A DNA stretch of 64,000 nucleotides from Aeromonas schubertii (GTDB lineage: Bacteria > Pseudomonadota > Gammaproteobacteria > Enterobacterales > Aeromonadaceae). Positions within the stretch are counted from its first letter, which is position 1, and every line of letters begins with the position of its first letter. Below, piece by piece: positions 33,847 to 40,848 of this stretch. The DNA lies in assembly GCF_000820105.1 (NCBI RefSeq), contig NZ_CDDB01000052.1:157890-221889 (forward strand), in the 5' to 3' direction. Made by a program: the position numbers and the translations under genes. Under the pieces are notes generated by a model. It worked only from the letters and a program-made list of their open reading frames with translations, did no database searches and was not told where the DNA came from.

Positions 33847-33878
33847 TGGTTGCATTATCCATTTGGTTAATGCAACCA
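33847..33878. repeat. Perfect 11-bp inverted repeat between nrdD and the Bro-N gene
   Basis: TGGTTGCATTA (33847-33857) is mirrored by TAATGCAACCA (33868-33878) across a 10-bp spacer. There is no T-tract, so a terminator is unlikely. It lies 28 bp before the Bro-N start and could be an operator for that gene or a mark of the inserted segment. Confidence 0.7.
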
Positions 33879-33905
33879 TGCTTAAAAACATAAAGTGGGG
33901 TAAAA

Positions 33906-34652
33906 ATGGATCTTTCTCTTCTTGTCTTATCTTATGAAACAGAACAGGGTCAAAATAAGATAAAAACAATAAATAGAGATGCAGAGGTTTTGTTTTCTCT
34001 TCCTGATGTTGTTCGTATATTAATTGCTGAAAATAGATTGCATTCGACAGGGAATGTAAATGTTGGGTTTGATGGTTTTTATCGTGCACAAATTGAAGCT
34101 CTCGAACCAGATGAACAGCAAATAATCCAAGGTGAACCGACTCTCGATAATCCAGGTCATGAATTGTATGTGACTCAACCAGGACTTCTTCGCTTGTTGT
34201 CGAGAGACAAGAGTCCTGCATGTAAGAGATTTCAACGCTGGGTTTTCCATGAAGTAATACCCTCCATTATAAAATTTGGCAACTATCCTCCACCTTCCCA
34301 GGCGGAGTCTGACCTGATGAGACTTGCAAAGCTAATGGTTAGTGAAATAGCAGCCAGAGAAAAGTTGGAAAGGGAAACCAAGGCTCAACTGGCCGAACAT
34401 TCTGCCAGAATATCTCATCTATCCAATGAGGTCACTTTGATCAAAGAGAGCTCTAGTGATTTTGCACGGTTTGCTCATATTGACGAGTATTGTGATGGGA
34501 TGGATGATGCGACTAAATACTATATATTCTGCATGTGCGATAAAGTATGTTTAGAAGGTCAGATAGAAACAAAGAAAATATCAATGGATGGGGTTGGATT
34601 TAATAAGCTTTTCCCTAGAGATGTTATTCTTTCTGTATTGAATAGAGATTAA
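33906..34652 (+). CDS. Bro-N domain (phage antirepressor type) protein inserted between nrdD and nrdG
   Basis: A 248-residue protein whose first ~115 residues match the Bro-N pattern: INRDAEVLFSLPDVVRILIA near the start, HELYVTQPGLLRLLSRDKS in the middle, and CKRFQRWVFHEVIPSI near 105-120. A short coiled coil (about 140-175) and a C-terminal part that I cannot assign follow. Bro-N proteins are DNA-binding and common in phages as antirepressors. The gene is far more AT-rich (30-40% GC by eye) than its neighbours and uses AT-rich codons, a sign of transfer. Its TAA directly abuts the nrdG ATG. Its function in this locus is unknown. Confidence 0.85.
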   Translation: MDLSLLVLSYETEQGQNKIKTINRDAEVLFSLPDVVRILIAENRLHSTGNVNVGFDGFYRAQIEALEPDEQQIIQGEPTLDNPGHELYVTQPGLLRLLSRDKSPACKRFQRWVFHEVIPSIIKFGNYPPPSQAESDLMRLAKLMVSEIAAREKLERETKAQLAEHSARISHLSNEVTLIKESSSDFARFAHIDEYCDGMDDATKYYIFCMCDKVCLEGQIETKKISMDGVGFNKLFPRDVILSVLNRD

Positions 34653-35144
34653 ATGTTTTATCACCAGTATTATCCAGTTGATGTGATCAATGGCCCGGGC
34701 ACCCGGGCCACCCTGTTTGTATCGGGCTGCGAGCACCAGTGTCGTGGCTGTTACAACCAGTCCACCTGGCGCCTCGACAGCGGCCACCCGTTCGATCGGG
34801 CCATGAGCGATCGGGTGATCGCCGATTTAAGCGATACCCGCATCAAGCGGCGCGGTCTTTCGCTCTCCGGTGGCGACCCGCTTCACCCGGCCAACCTGGC
34901 CGACGTGCTGGCCCTGGTGAAACGGGTGCGCGCCGAGTGCCCGGACAAGGACATCTGGTGTTGGACCGGTTATCGCCTCGACGAGCTCACGGCGGCCCAG
35001 CAGGAGGTGGTGAGCCTCATCGACACCCTGGTCGATGGCCGCTTCGAGCAAGCGTTGGCCGATCCGGGCCTGGTGTGGCGTGGTAGTAGCAACCAGATCA
35101 TTCATCGCTTTCGGCTCGGGGACGAAAGCGACGGCGAGCAATAA
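34653..35144 (+). CDS. nrdG: Anaerobic ribonucleotide reductase-activating protein
   Basis: A radical-SAM enzyme that generates the glycyl radical on NrdD. It has 163 residues with the cluster motif C26-x3-C30-x2-C33 (CEHQCRGC). The GG(D/E)P-like LSLSGGDPLHP and DIWCWTGYRLDEL follow as in the family. Its ATG comes directly after the Bro-N stop codon with no spacer and only a weak AGAG upstream, so its translation probably depends on ribosomes finishing the Bro-N gene. It ends with its own terminator. Confidence 0.95.
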   Translation: MFYHQYYPVDVINGPGTRATLFVSGCEHQCRGCYNQSTWRLDSGHPFDRAMSDRVIADLSDTRIKRRGLSLSGGDPLHPANLADVLALVKRVRAECPDKDIWCWTGYRLDELTAAQQEVVSLIDTLVDGRFEQALADPGLVWRGSSNQIIHRFRLGDESDGEQ

Positions 35145-35172
35145 AAAAACCGGGCGTTCGCCCGGTTTTTTG
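35143..35172. terminator. Bidirectional terminator between nrdG and pepD
   Basis: Stem ACCGGGCG/CGCCCGGT with a TTCG-type apex, flanked by seven A on one side and six T on the other. It serves both convergent genes. Confidence 0.93.
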
Positions 35173-35185
35173 TTTCGCTCATCCC

Positions 35186-36637
35186 TTACTTGGCGGGGAT
35201 CTGCTCCAGCACACGGCTCAGCAACTGCCAGAAGCGCTCCACTGCGACGATATGTACACGCTCGTCCGGGGAGTGGGCGCCGCGGATGGTCGGGCCGAAG
35301 GAGACCATGTCCCACTCGGGGTAGGCGCTCTTGAACAGACCGCACTCGAGACCGGCGTGGATCACCATGATGTTGGGGCGGCTGCCAAACAGCTCCTGAT
35401 AGGCGCCGCGGACCAGCTCCATGACCGGAGAGTTGACGTTCGGGGCCCAGCCCGGATAGGCACCGGTGAACTCGCAGCTGGCGCCGGCCAGGGCGAACAG
35501 GGAGCGGGTCATCTGCTCGATCTGGTCGCGACCCGAGTCGATGAGGGAGCGGATCAGGCACTGGATGTAAACCTCACCGTCCAGGGTCTTGATGACGCCC
35601 AGGTTGGTGGAGGTCTCGACCACACCGGCCATGCTGTCGCTCATGCGCATCACGCCGTTGGGACAGGCCATCAGGGCGTCCAGCAGGCGATCGCGCAGGG
35701 CGGTGCTCATCACTTTGGCAGGCGCCGTGGTCTGGGTCAGCAGCAGGGTGAGGTTGGGCTCGGTGGCCGCCAGCTCGCTTTGGTAGATGCCGGTGAAGCG
35801 ATCGACCAGAGCCTTGAAGGCGTTGACGCTTGCGCCCGGCACAATCAGGGTGGCGCGGGCCTCACGGGGGATGGCGTTGCGCAGGGTGCCGCCGTGGATC
35901 TCGGCGAGCTCCACATTCAGATCCTGAGCGGCCTTGAGCAGGCGCACCAGCAGCTTGTTGGCATTGCCGCGGCCGCGATGGATGTCACCACCCGAGTGGC
36001 CGCCGACCAGACCCTTCACCTGCAGCTCGAATGCCTCGCCCGCGGGGGCTGCGATCAGCTCGAGGGGGAAGCGAATGTTGGCGTCGACGCCACCGGCGCA
36101 GCCCATATAGACCTCACCGTCCTCTTCGGAATCGGTGTTGATGAGGATCTCCCCCTCCAGCCAGCCGGCCTCGAGGCCGAAGGCGCCGGTCATGCCGGTC
36201 TCTTCATCGGAAGTGAGCAGCACCTCCAGCGGGCCGTGCTTGAGGCTCTTGTCGGCCAGCACCGCCAGGCAGGCGGCCATACCGATGCCATTGTCGGCAC
36301 CCAGGGTGGTGCCGCGGGCGGTGACCCACTCACCATCCACATAGGCATCGATAGGGTCTTTGGTGAAGTCGTGCGGTGTGTCGGCATTGGCCTGGGGCAC
36401 CATATCCAGGTGTGCCTGCAGCACCACCGGCTTGCGGTTCTCCATACCCGGGGTGGCGGGCTTCTTGATGAAGAGGTTACCGACCTTGTCCTGCTTCACC
36501 GCCAGCCCTTCGGCATTGGCCCACTCGGTGATCCAGCTGGCGAGGGCCTGCTCGTGCTTGGAGGGGTGGGGGATGGAGCAGATTTTCTCGAAGAAATGCC
36601 ACACCAGGGTGGGGGAGAGGGAACTCAGTTGTGCCAC
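35186..36637 (-). CDS. pepD: Aminoacyl-histidine dipeptidase (peptidase D)
   Basis: A cytosolic M20-family metallodipeptidase that cleaves Xaa-His dipeptides such as carnosine. It has 483 residues (E. coli 485). The first metal-ligand motif is VVLQAHLDMVPQ near residue 75. TLGADNGIGMAA with LTSDEETGMTGA carries the catalytic Glu. GGHSGGDIHRGRGNA is the substrate/dimer region. It is divergent from gpt, as in E. coli, but separated from it by the candidate small-RNA locus. CRP sites 140-200 bp upstream may also act on it. Confidence 0.95.
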   Translation of the reverse strand: MAQLSSLSPTLVWHFFEKICSIPHPSKHEQALASWITEWANAEGLAVKQDKVGNLFIKKPATPGMENRKPVVLQAHLDMVPQANADTPHDFTKDPIDAYVDGEWVTARGTTLGADNGIGMAACLAVLADKSLKHGPLEVLLTSDEETGMTGAFGLEAGWLEGEILINTDSEEDGEVYMGCAGGVDANIRFPLELIAAPAGEAFELQVKGLVGGHSGGDIHRGRGNANKLLVRLLKAAQDLNVELAEIHGGTLRNAIPREARATLIVPGASVNAFKALVDRFTGIYQSELAATEPNLTLLLTQTTAPAKVMSTALRDRLLDALMACPNGVMRMSDSMAGVVETSTNLGVIKTLDGEVYIQCLIRSLIDSGRDQIEQMTRSLFALAGASCEFTGAYPGWAPNVNSPVMELVRGAYQELFGSRPNIMVIHAGLECGLFKSAYPEWDMVSFGPTIRGAHSPDERVHIVAVERFWQLLSRVLEQIPAK

Positions 36638-36773
36638 GTCATGACTCCTTACACGGCAGGAAAGAGGGGTGGCAAGGATAATACAGTCAACGGCGCAAAA
36701 AGGTGAGCCAACTGTTCAAATGGAAAGTAAAGGAGTGTAAAGCCGGGGAGTCCGGGGTGATAAATCCCTTTTT

Positions 36774-36789
36774 TGTGATGTTCCTCACA
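36774..36789. promoter_or_regulatory. CRP-binding site, perfect consensus half-sites
   Basis: TGTGA-TGTTCC-TCACA, with flanks extending the palindrome to TTTTGTGA..TCACAAAA. It lies 7 bp upstream of a -35-like TTGTGC (36796) with -10-like TAGAGT at 36819 (17-bp spacer). Confidence 0.8.
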
Positions 36790-36830
36790 AAAGTGTTGTG
36801 CAAAAAAGAGACCCGGTGTAGAGTACAAAC

Positions 36831-36846
36831 CGTGATGAAGATCACG
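36831..36846. promoter_or_regulatory. Second CRP-like site
   Basis: CGTGA-TGAAGA-TCACG is a symmetric CRP-type palindrome with the GTGA/TCAC core. Its centre is 57 bp from the first site. It would cover the predicted transcription start, compatible with repression, or act as an upstream activator site for a later promoter. Confidence 0.6.
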
Positions 36847-36977
36847 CTTCATGGACCGGACAATACGCCTCCAGGGAACAGAAGCAAAGCAAGTGCGCCT
36901 CCACGGAACCGAGTATCAGCTTATGGAAAAGCCCGCATCTAAGGTACGTTACTTGTTACGCATTAAGGAGTCTTGAT

Positions 36978-37061
36978 ATGGTCGGCAGCAACGCCTCTTA
37001 CTGGTTTGCCAGCGCTCTCTACACCCAGAGCTTCCAGTATCCCAATCCCTTCCGCCGTTAA
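36978..37061 (+). CDS. Small protein, 27 residues, in the pepD-gpt intergenic region
   Basis: ATG 36978 is preceded by AAGGAG at 7-base spacing, one of the best ribosome binding sites in the window. The peptide starts [15 protein letters not shown] and ends PNPFRR; it is rich in aromatic (Y, W, F) and small residues. It stops 17 bases before a strong terminator. This could be a free small protein encoded by a dual-function RNA or a leader peptide, but no amino-acid biosynthesis gene follows. I do not recognise it from a named family. Confidence 0.6.
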   Translation: MVGSNASYWFASALYTQSFQYPNPFRR

Positions 37062-37077
37062 TCCGGTGGAAAGCAAG

Positions 37078-37108
37078 ACAGCAGGCCAGATGCCTGCTGT
37101 TTTTGTTT
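37078..37108 (+). terminator. Rho-independent terminator after the 27-codon ORF
   Basis: Perfect 9-bp stem ACAGCAGGC (37078-37086) with GCCTGCTGT (37092-37100), loop CAGAT, followed by TTTTTGTTT. Confidence 0.9.
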
Positions 37109-37308
37109 CTGCATTTCATACTGTGCGCCGGGACACAGAGTATGGTGAAAGTCGCTGGAAAAACGATTGTCACCTCACTATAATCCGCCGCAACTTTTAT
37201 CCCCTGTCGTTGGATCATAGTGCCTGCCTGCTCGCCAGTGCCGGCCCTTTGTCGCATCTGCAGGAATCCATTTTTGCGCGTCAGCGCTCTGCCGCTCCCG
37301 AGGTCGTC

Positions 37309-37776
37309 ATGCCGAAGAAGTTTTATGTGTCATGGGATAACCTGCAGCGTGAGGCTCGCCGCCTTGCCCGTCGTCAACTGCCCGTCAGCCAGTGGAAAGG
37401 GATCATCGCCGTCAGCCGTGGCGGTCTGGTGCCGGCGGCCCTGATGGCCCGTGAACTCGGTATTCGCAATGTGGAGACCCTGTGCATCTCCAGCTACGAC
37501 CACGACAACCAGCGCGAGCTGGTCGTGGTCAAGCCGGCGACCACGGCCGGTGATGGCGAGGGGTGGCTGGTGGTCGATGATCTGGTCGATACCGGTGGTA
37601 CCGCCAAGGCGATTCGTGAGCTGTATCCCCGCGCCAAGTTCATCACCATCTTCGCCAAGCCTCAGGGTGAGCCCCTGGTTGACGACTTCGAAGTCTCCAT
37701 CCCCCAGGACACCTGGATAGAACAACCCTGGGACATGGCGCTGGAGTTTATGACGCCGATCTGTGACGAGGAGTAA
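37309..37776 (+). CDS. gpt: Xanthine-guanine phosphoribosyltransferase
   Basis: A purine-salvage enzyme converting guanine, xanthine and hypoxanthine with PRPP to nucleotides. It has 155 residues from ATG 37309 ([19 protein letters not shown]), with GAGG at suitable spacing; upstream codons in frame are not family-like. Conserved segments are [35 protein letters not shown], the PRPP loop [15 protein letters not shown] and [12 protein letters not shown]. It is followed by a terminator-like hairpin and then frsA, as in E. coli. Confidence 0.96.
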   Translation: MPKKFYVSWDNLQREARRLARRQLPVSQWKGIIAVSRGGLVPAALMARELGIRNVETLCISSYDHDNQRELVVVKPATTAGDGEGWLVVDDLVDTGGTAKAIRELYPRAKFITIFAKPQGEPLVDDFEVSIPQDTWIEQPWDMALEFMTPICDEE

Positions 37777-37791
37777 CTCTCCCGCCGTGAC

Positions 37792-37818
37792 AAGGGGTCC
37801 AGATGGGCCCTTTTTGCT
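37792..37818 (+). terminator. Terminator-like hairpin after gpt
   Basis: AAGGGGTCC-AGAT-GGGCCCTT forms a stem with a bulge or wobble, followed by TTTTG. It lies 15 bases past the gpt stop. Confidence 0.6.
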
Positions 37819-37902
37819 GGGCGCCGTAGCCCTTGGGGGTGATTTTCGCCCTCTCATCGGCTTAATATGGGAGTCATGTTTCCTACTCCTTGAGAGGCCC
37901 TT

Positions 37903-39171
37903 GTGGAACCGAATGATGAGCTCACCCTGACCGAGCGACTGTTTAGCCAGGTCAGGCGGGTTCGGGAAACCTCCCAGATATCCAATAGTTCCCCTGCCGA
38001 GCCGGAAGCGGTTCCGGGTGAGCGTCCCTTTATCGATGGCTCCTTCTCGACCCGCTGGTATCGCCTGCTGCGCCGCCCCGCCTGGGCCTGGCAGGGAGCC
38101 GATCCGGTCGAGGTCGAAGAGGTATTGTCCCGGATTGCGGCCGCCGATGGGGAACGCACCCATGAGCACTTTCTCGATACCATCAAGGGCTATGTTCCCG
38201 GTAACTGGATCTATGAGTGGAGCCAGTTGGCCGGCGACTATTACAAGCGTGGCCGGACGGCTCTGGCCGGTGACGAGCGCGACAGTGCCCGAGCCTTGTT
38301 GCTGCGGGCTGCCCGCTACTACTCCATCGCCAGCTATCCCCATCTCAAGGAGGACGAGTTGGCCGATCAGGCCCAGTTGCTTGGCAACATGGCCTATCGG
38401 GAGGCGGGCAAGCTCTTTACTGTCCCCCTCAAGGAGCTGCAGATCCCGTTCCGCGGCAAGAGCATCCAGGGATATTTGCACCTGCCCACTACCGAGCGCC
38501 CTGTGCCCCTGGTGATGGTGAGCGGCGGGATCGACTCGCTGCAGATCGACTTTGTGCAGCTCTATCTCAAGTATCTGGAGCCGGCCGGCATCGGCATGTT
38601 GTCGCTGGATATGCCGGGGATCGGTTATGCGGAGCATTGGCCCCTGGTGCAGGACACCAGCCGGCTACATCAGGCGGTGCTGCAGCACCTGTGCGAGGTG
38701 CCCTGGGTCGATCATCAGCGTATCGCCATGGTGGGATTTCGTCTGGCGGGTAACGTGGCGGCACGGCTCGCCTTCATCGAGCCTTTCAAGTTGCGTACCG
38801 TGGTCTGTCTCGGGGCGGGGGTGAACCAGGTCTTCACCCAGCCCGAACTCTTTGCCCGCTGTCCTCGCATGATGCGAGACAGTCTGGCCAATCGCCTCGG
38901 GGCCGATGCGGCCGACTGGGATCTGCTGCAGACCAAGAGCCAGGTTTTTTCGCTCAAGACCCAGGGACTGCTCAGCACCCGCACTTCCGTGCCGATATTG
39001 AGTATCGGGCACAAGCTGGATTTCATCTGTCCCGAAGCGGATGTCAGGGCCCTGGCCAACGCCAGTCGCAACGGCAAGGCGATCGTCTACGATCGCGAGG
39101 CGCTCTGGGATGTGTACGATAAGGGATTGATTGAAACCGTAAATTGGTTGAAGCTGCATCTGGTGGGGTGA
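37903..39171 (+). CDS. frsA: FrsA family alpha/beta-hydrolase-fold protein
   Basis: A 422-residue cytoplasmic protein of the FrsA (YafA/UPF0255) family, reported to bind the PTS protein IIA-Glc and shift metabolism between respiration and fermentation. It starts at GTG 37903 with GAGAGG upstream. The N-terminal cap domain contains the YVPGNWIYEWSQLAGDYY segment. The hydrolase fold contains VMVSGGIDSLQID, and the nucleophile elbow reads GFRLAGN, with Arg where serine hydrolases have Ser. This matches the view that the family is not an ordinary serine hydrolase. It lies between gpt and crl as in E. coli. Confidence 0.9.
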   Translation: MEPNDELTLTERLFSQVRRVRETSQISNSSPAEPEAVPGERPFIDGSFSTRWYRLLRRPAWAWQGADPVEVEEVLSRIAAADGERTHEHFLDTIKGYVPGNWIYEWSQLAGDYYKRGRTALAGDERDSARALLLRAARYYSIASYPHLKEDELADQAQLLGNMAYREAGKLFTVPLKELQIPFRGKSIQGYLHLPTTERPVPLVMVSGGIDSLQIDFVQLYLKYLEPAGIGMLSLDMPGIGYAEHWPLVQDTSRLHQAVLQHLCEVPWVDHQRIAMVGFRLAGNVAARLAFIEPFKLRTVVCLGAGVNQVFTQPELFARCPRMMRDSLANRLGADAADWDLLQTKSQVFSLKTQGLLSTRTSVPILSIGHKLDFICPEADVRALANASRNGKAIVYDREALWDVYDKGLIETVNWLKLHLVG

Positions 39172-39240
39172 CAAGCCCCAGGTTGTAATGAGCCCGTGAC
39201 CCCCAGGGGTCTCCTCTCACTTATTGACAAGGTGGTTGAT

Positions 39241-39633
39241 ATGTCTGAAGGCGTCTCTTACAAGCGCTTGCTACGCAAGTTTCTGGCCATTGGCCCCTAT
39301 CTGCGCGAGGAGCAGTGCAGGGAAGGGTGTTATCGATTCGACTGTCTCTCGGTCTGCGTCAGTGCCAAGCCAGCCCCCGACCGACGGGAGTTCTGGGGGT
39401 GGTGGTTGACGCTGGAGCAGGAGGAGCGTGCCTTCACCTATCACTACCAGTTCGGTTTTTACGATGTGGAAGGGGTCTGGCAGGAGAAGGCCTTGCCCAA
39501 GAAGCATCAGGACGAGGTCGAGCGCACCCTGAACCAGTTTTACGAGCGCCTGTCGGCCCTGCTGGGGGACCTGGAGTGCCAGTTGATTCCGGCAGAGCAT
39601 CTGGCGCAGGAGCGGGTGATCACGGCCGCCTGA
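39241..39633 (+). CDS. crl: Sigma factor-binding protein Crl
   Basis: Crl promotes assembly of RpoS with core RNA polymerase. It has 130 residues from ATG 39241 with AAGGTGG at good spacing. An in-frame GTG 15 codons earlier lacks family sequence. The residues KRLLRKFLAIGPYLREEQC and EFWGWWLTLEQEERAFTYHYQFGFY correspond to the conserved core of the family. The linkage frsA-crl-proBA is that of E. coli without phoE. Confidence 0.93.
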   Translation: MSEGVSYKRLLRKFLAIGPYLREEQCREGCYRFDCLSVCVSAKPAPDRREFWGWWLTLEQEERAFTYHYQFGFYDVEGVWQEKALPKKHQDEVERTLNQFYERLSALLGDLECQLIPAEHLAQERVITAA

Positions 39634-39712
39634 CGGGGGGCTTAATTCGCCTTGCAGGCCAGCAGGGGCGTGGGTATAAAGGGAATCCCCTAGCCCTTTT
39701 TCTGTTGGTTCC

Positions 39713-40816
39713 ATGGAAAACAAAACCATAGTCGTCAAGTTGGGCACCAGCGTGCTCACGGGTGGTTCTTCCCGTCTCAACCGCGCCCATATGGTGGAAC
39801 TCGTGCGCCAGTGTGCAGCCCTGCACCGGGATGGCCATCAGGTGGTGGTCGTCACCTCCGGCGCCATCGCCGCCGGACGCGAGCACCTTGGGCACCCCTC
39901 CATCGCCCCCACGCTGGCCAACAAGCAGATGCTGGCCGCAGTAGGACAGACCCAGATCATCCAGGTGTGGCAGGATCTCTTCAATCTCTATGGCCTGCAT
40001 ATCGGTCAGATGCTGTTGACCCGCGCCGATCTCGAGGATCGCGAACGCTATCTTAATGCCCGTGACACCCTGCGTGCCCTGCTCGATCACCGCATCATTC
40101 CGGTCATCAACGAGAATGACGCCGTCGCCACCGCCGAGATCAAGGTGGGGGACAACGATAACCTCTCGGCGCGCGCCGCCATCCTGGCCGATGCCGATCT
40201 CTTGATCCTGCTGACCGATCAGAAGGGGCTCTTCACCGCCGATCCGCGTACCAATCCCGATGCCCAGCTGATCGAAGAGGTGCAGACCATAGACGATACC
40301 CTGCGCAAGCTGGCCGGGGGCAGCGTCAGTGGCCTTGGCACCGGTGGCATGGCCACCAAGTTGCAGGCGGCCGATGTGGCGCGCCGCGCCGGTATTGATG
40401 TGGTGATCGCCACCGGTCAGGTGCCGGAAGTGGTCGGGCGTCTGGCCAAGGGGGAGCGCATCGGCACCCGTTTCCCGGCGATCGCCACTCCGCTCGAGGG
40501 GCGCAAGAGCTGGATCCTCGCCGGCCCCCCTCCTCACGGCGAGGTACATGTGGACGCCGGCGCCGTGCTGGCGGTGCGTGAGAAGGGATCCAGCCTGTTG
40601 CCCAAAGGCATAGTGCGGGTTTTGGGGGACTTCGTCCGTGGCGACGTGGTTCGTATTCTGAGCCCGGAAGGGGGCGAATTGGCCCGGGGCATCTGCCGCT
40701 ACGATCACGAGGAGTTGGGTCGCCTGTGCGGGGTGCACTCGGATCAGATCGAGGCGGTGCTGGGGTATGGCTATGGCGCGGTCGCCATTCATCGGGACGA
40801 CATGGTGCTGCTCTGA
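39713..40816 (+). CDS. proB: Glutamate 5-kinase
   Basis: ProB catalyses the first step of proline synthesis, phosphorylating glutamate, and is feedback inhibited by proline. It has 367 residues. The amino-acid kinase domain begins [14 protein letters not shown] and includes [17 protein letters not shown] and [17 protein letters not shown]-terminal PUA domain starts around residue 275 ([13 protein letters not shown]). proA follows after 32 bases, forming the proBA operon. Confidence 0.97.
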   Translation: MENKTIVVKLGTSVLTGGSSRLNRAHMVELVRQCAALHRDGHQVVVVTSGAIAAGREHLGHPSIAPTLANKQMLAAVGQTQIIQVWQDLFNLYGLHIGQMLLTRADLEDRERYLNARDTLRALLDHRIIPVINENDAVATAEIKVGDNDNLSARAAILADADLLILLTDQKGLFTADPRTNPDAQLIEEVQTIDDTLRKLAGGSVSGLGTGGMATKLQAADVARRAGIDVVIATGQVPEVVGRLAKGERIGTRFPAIATPLEGRKSWILAGPPPHGEVHVDAGAVLAVREKGSSLLPKGIVRVLGDFVRGDVVRILSPEGGELARGICRYDHEELGRLCGVHSDQIEAVLGYGYGAVAIHRDDMVLL

Positions 40817-40848
40817 ATGGCGGCACTCACAGTGAATAAGGAAGGTAC

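Larger units (their letters stand above)
36831..37108 (+). ncRNA. Candidate dual-function small RNA (CRP-controlled)
   Basis: An inferred ~270-nt [14 protein letters not shown] from a promoter under CRP sites to a perfect 9-bp terminator with a T-rich end. It encloses a 27-codon ORF with an ideal ribosome binding site. The 5' part carries two copies of CGCCTCCASGGAAC (36866 and 36896), whose CCUCC is complementary to Shine-Dalgarno sequences, as in sRNAs that block target translation. C-rich runs also occur in the ORF's 3' part. The layout resembles dual-function RNAs such as SgrS/SgrT or the Vibrio VcdRP RNA; homology to either is not established. Exact ends are inferred. Confidence 0.55.
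36638..37308. other. Intergenic region pepD-gpt (671 bp)
   Basis: No conventional gene is visible. On the plus strand it carries a perfect CRP site (36774-36789), a -35/-10 pair (36796-36801 and 36819-36824), a second CRP-like site (36831-36846), a 14-nt direct repeat (36866-36879 and 36896-36909), a 27-codon ORF (36978-37061) and a strong terminator (37078-37104). From 37105 to 37308 I see only the gpt leader. Confidence 0.75.

Noticed and set aside
31676-33862. A 728-codon open frame opposite nrdD
   Set aside because: It is a low-complexity Gly/Val/His/Leu-rich shadow without recognisable domains. nrdD in the other orientation is unambiguous.
36978-37108. Classical amino-acid attenuator for gpt
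   Set aside because: The downstream gene is purine salvage, the peptide has no run of a single amino acid, and about 200 bases separate the terminator from the gpt start. A self-standing small RNA/small protein is more likely.
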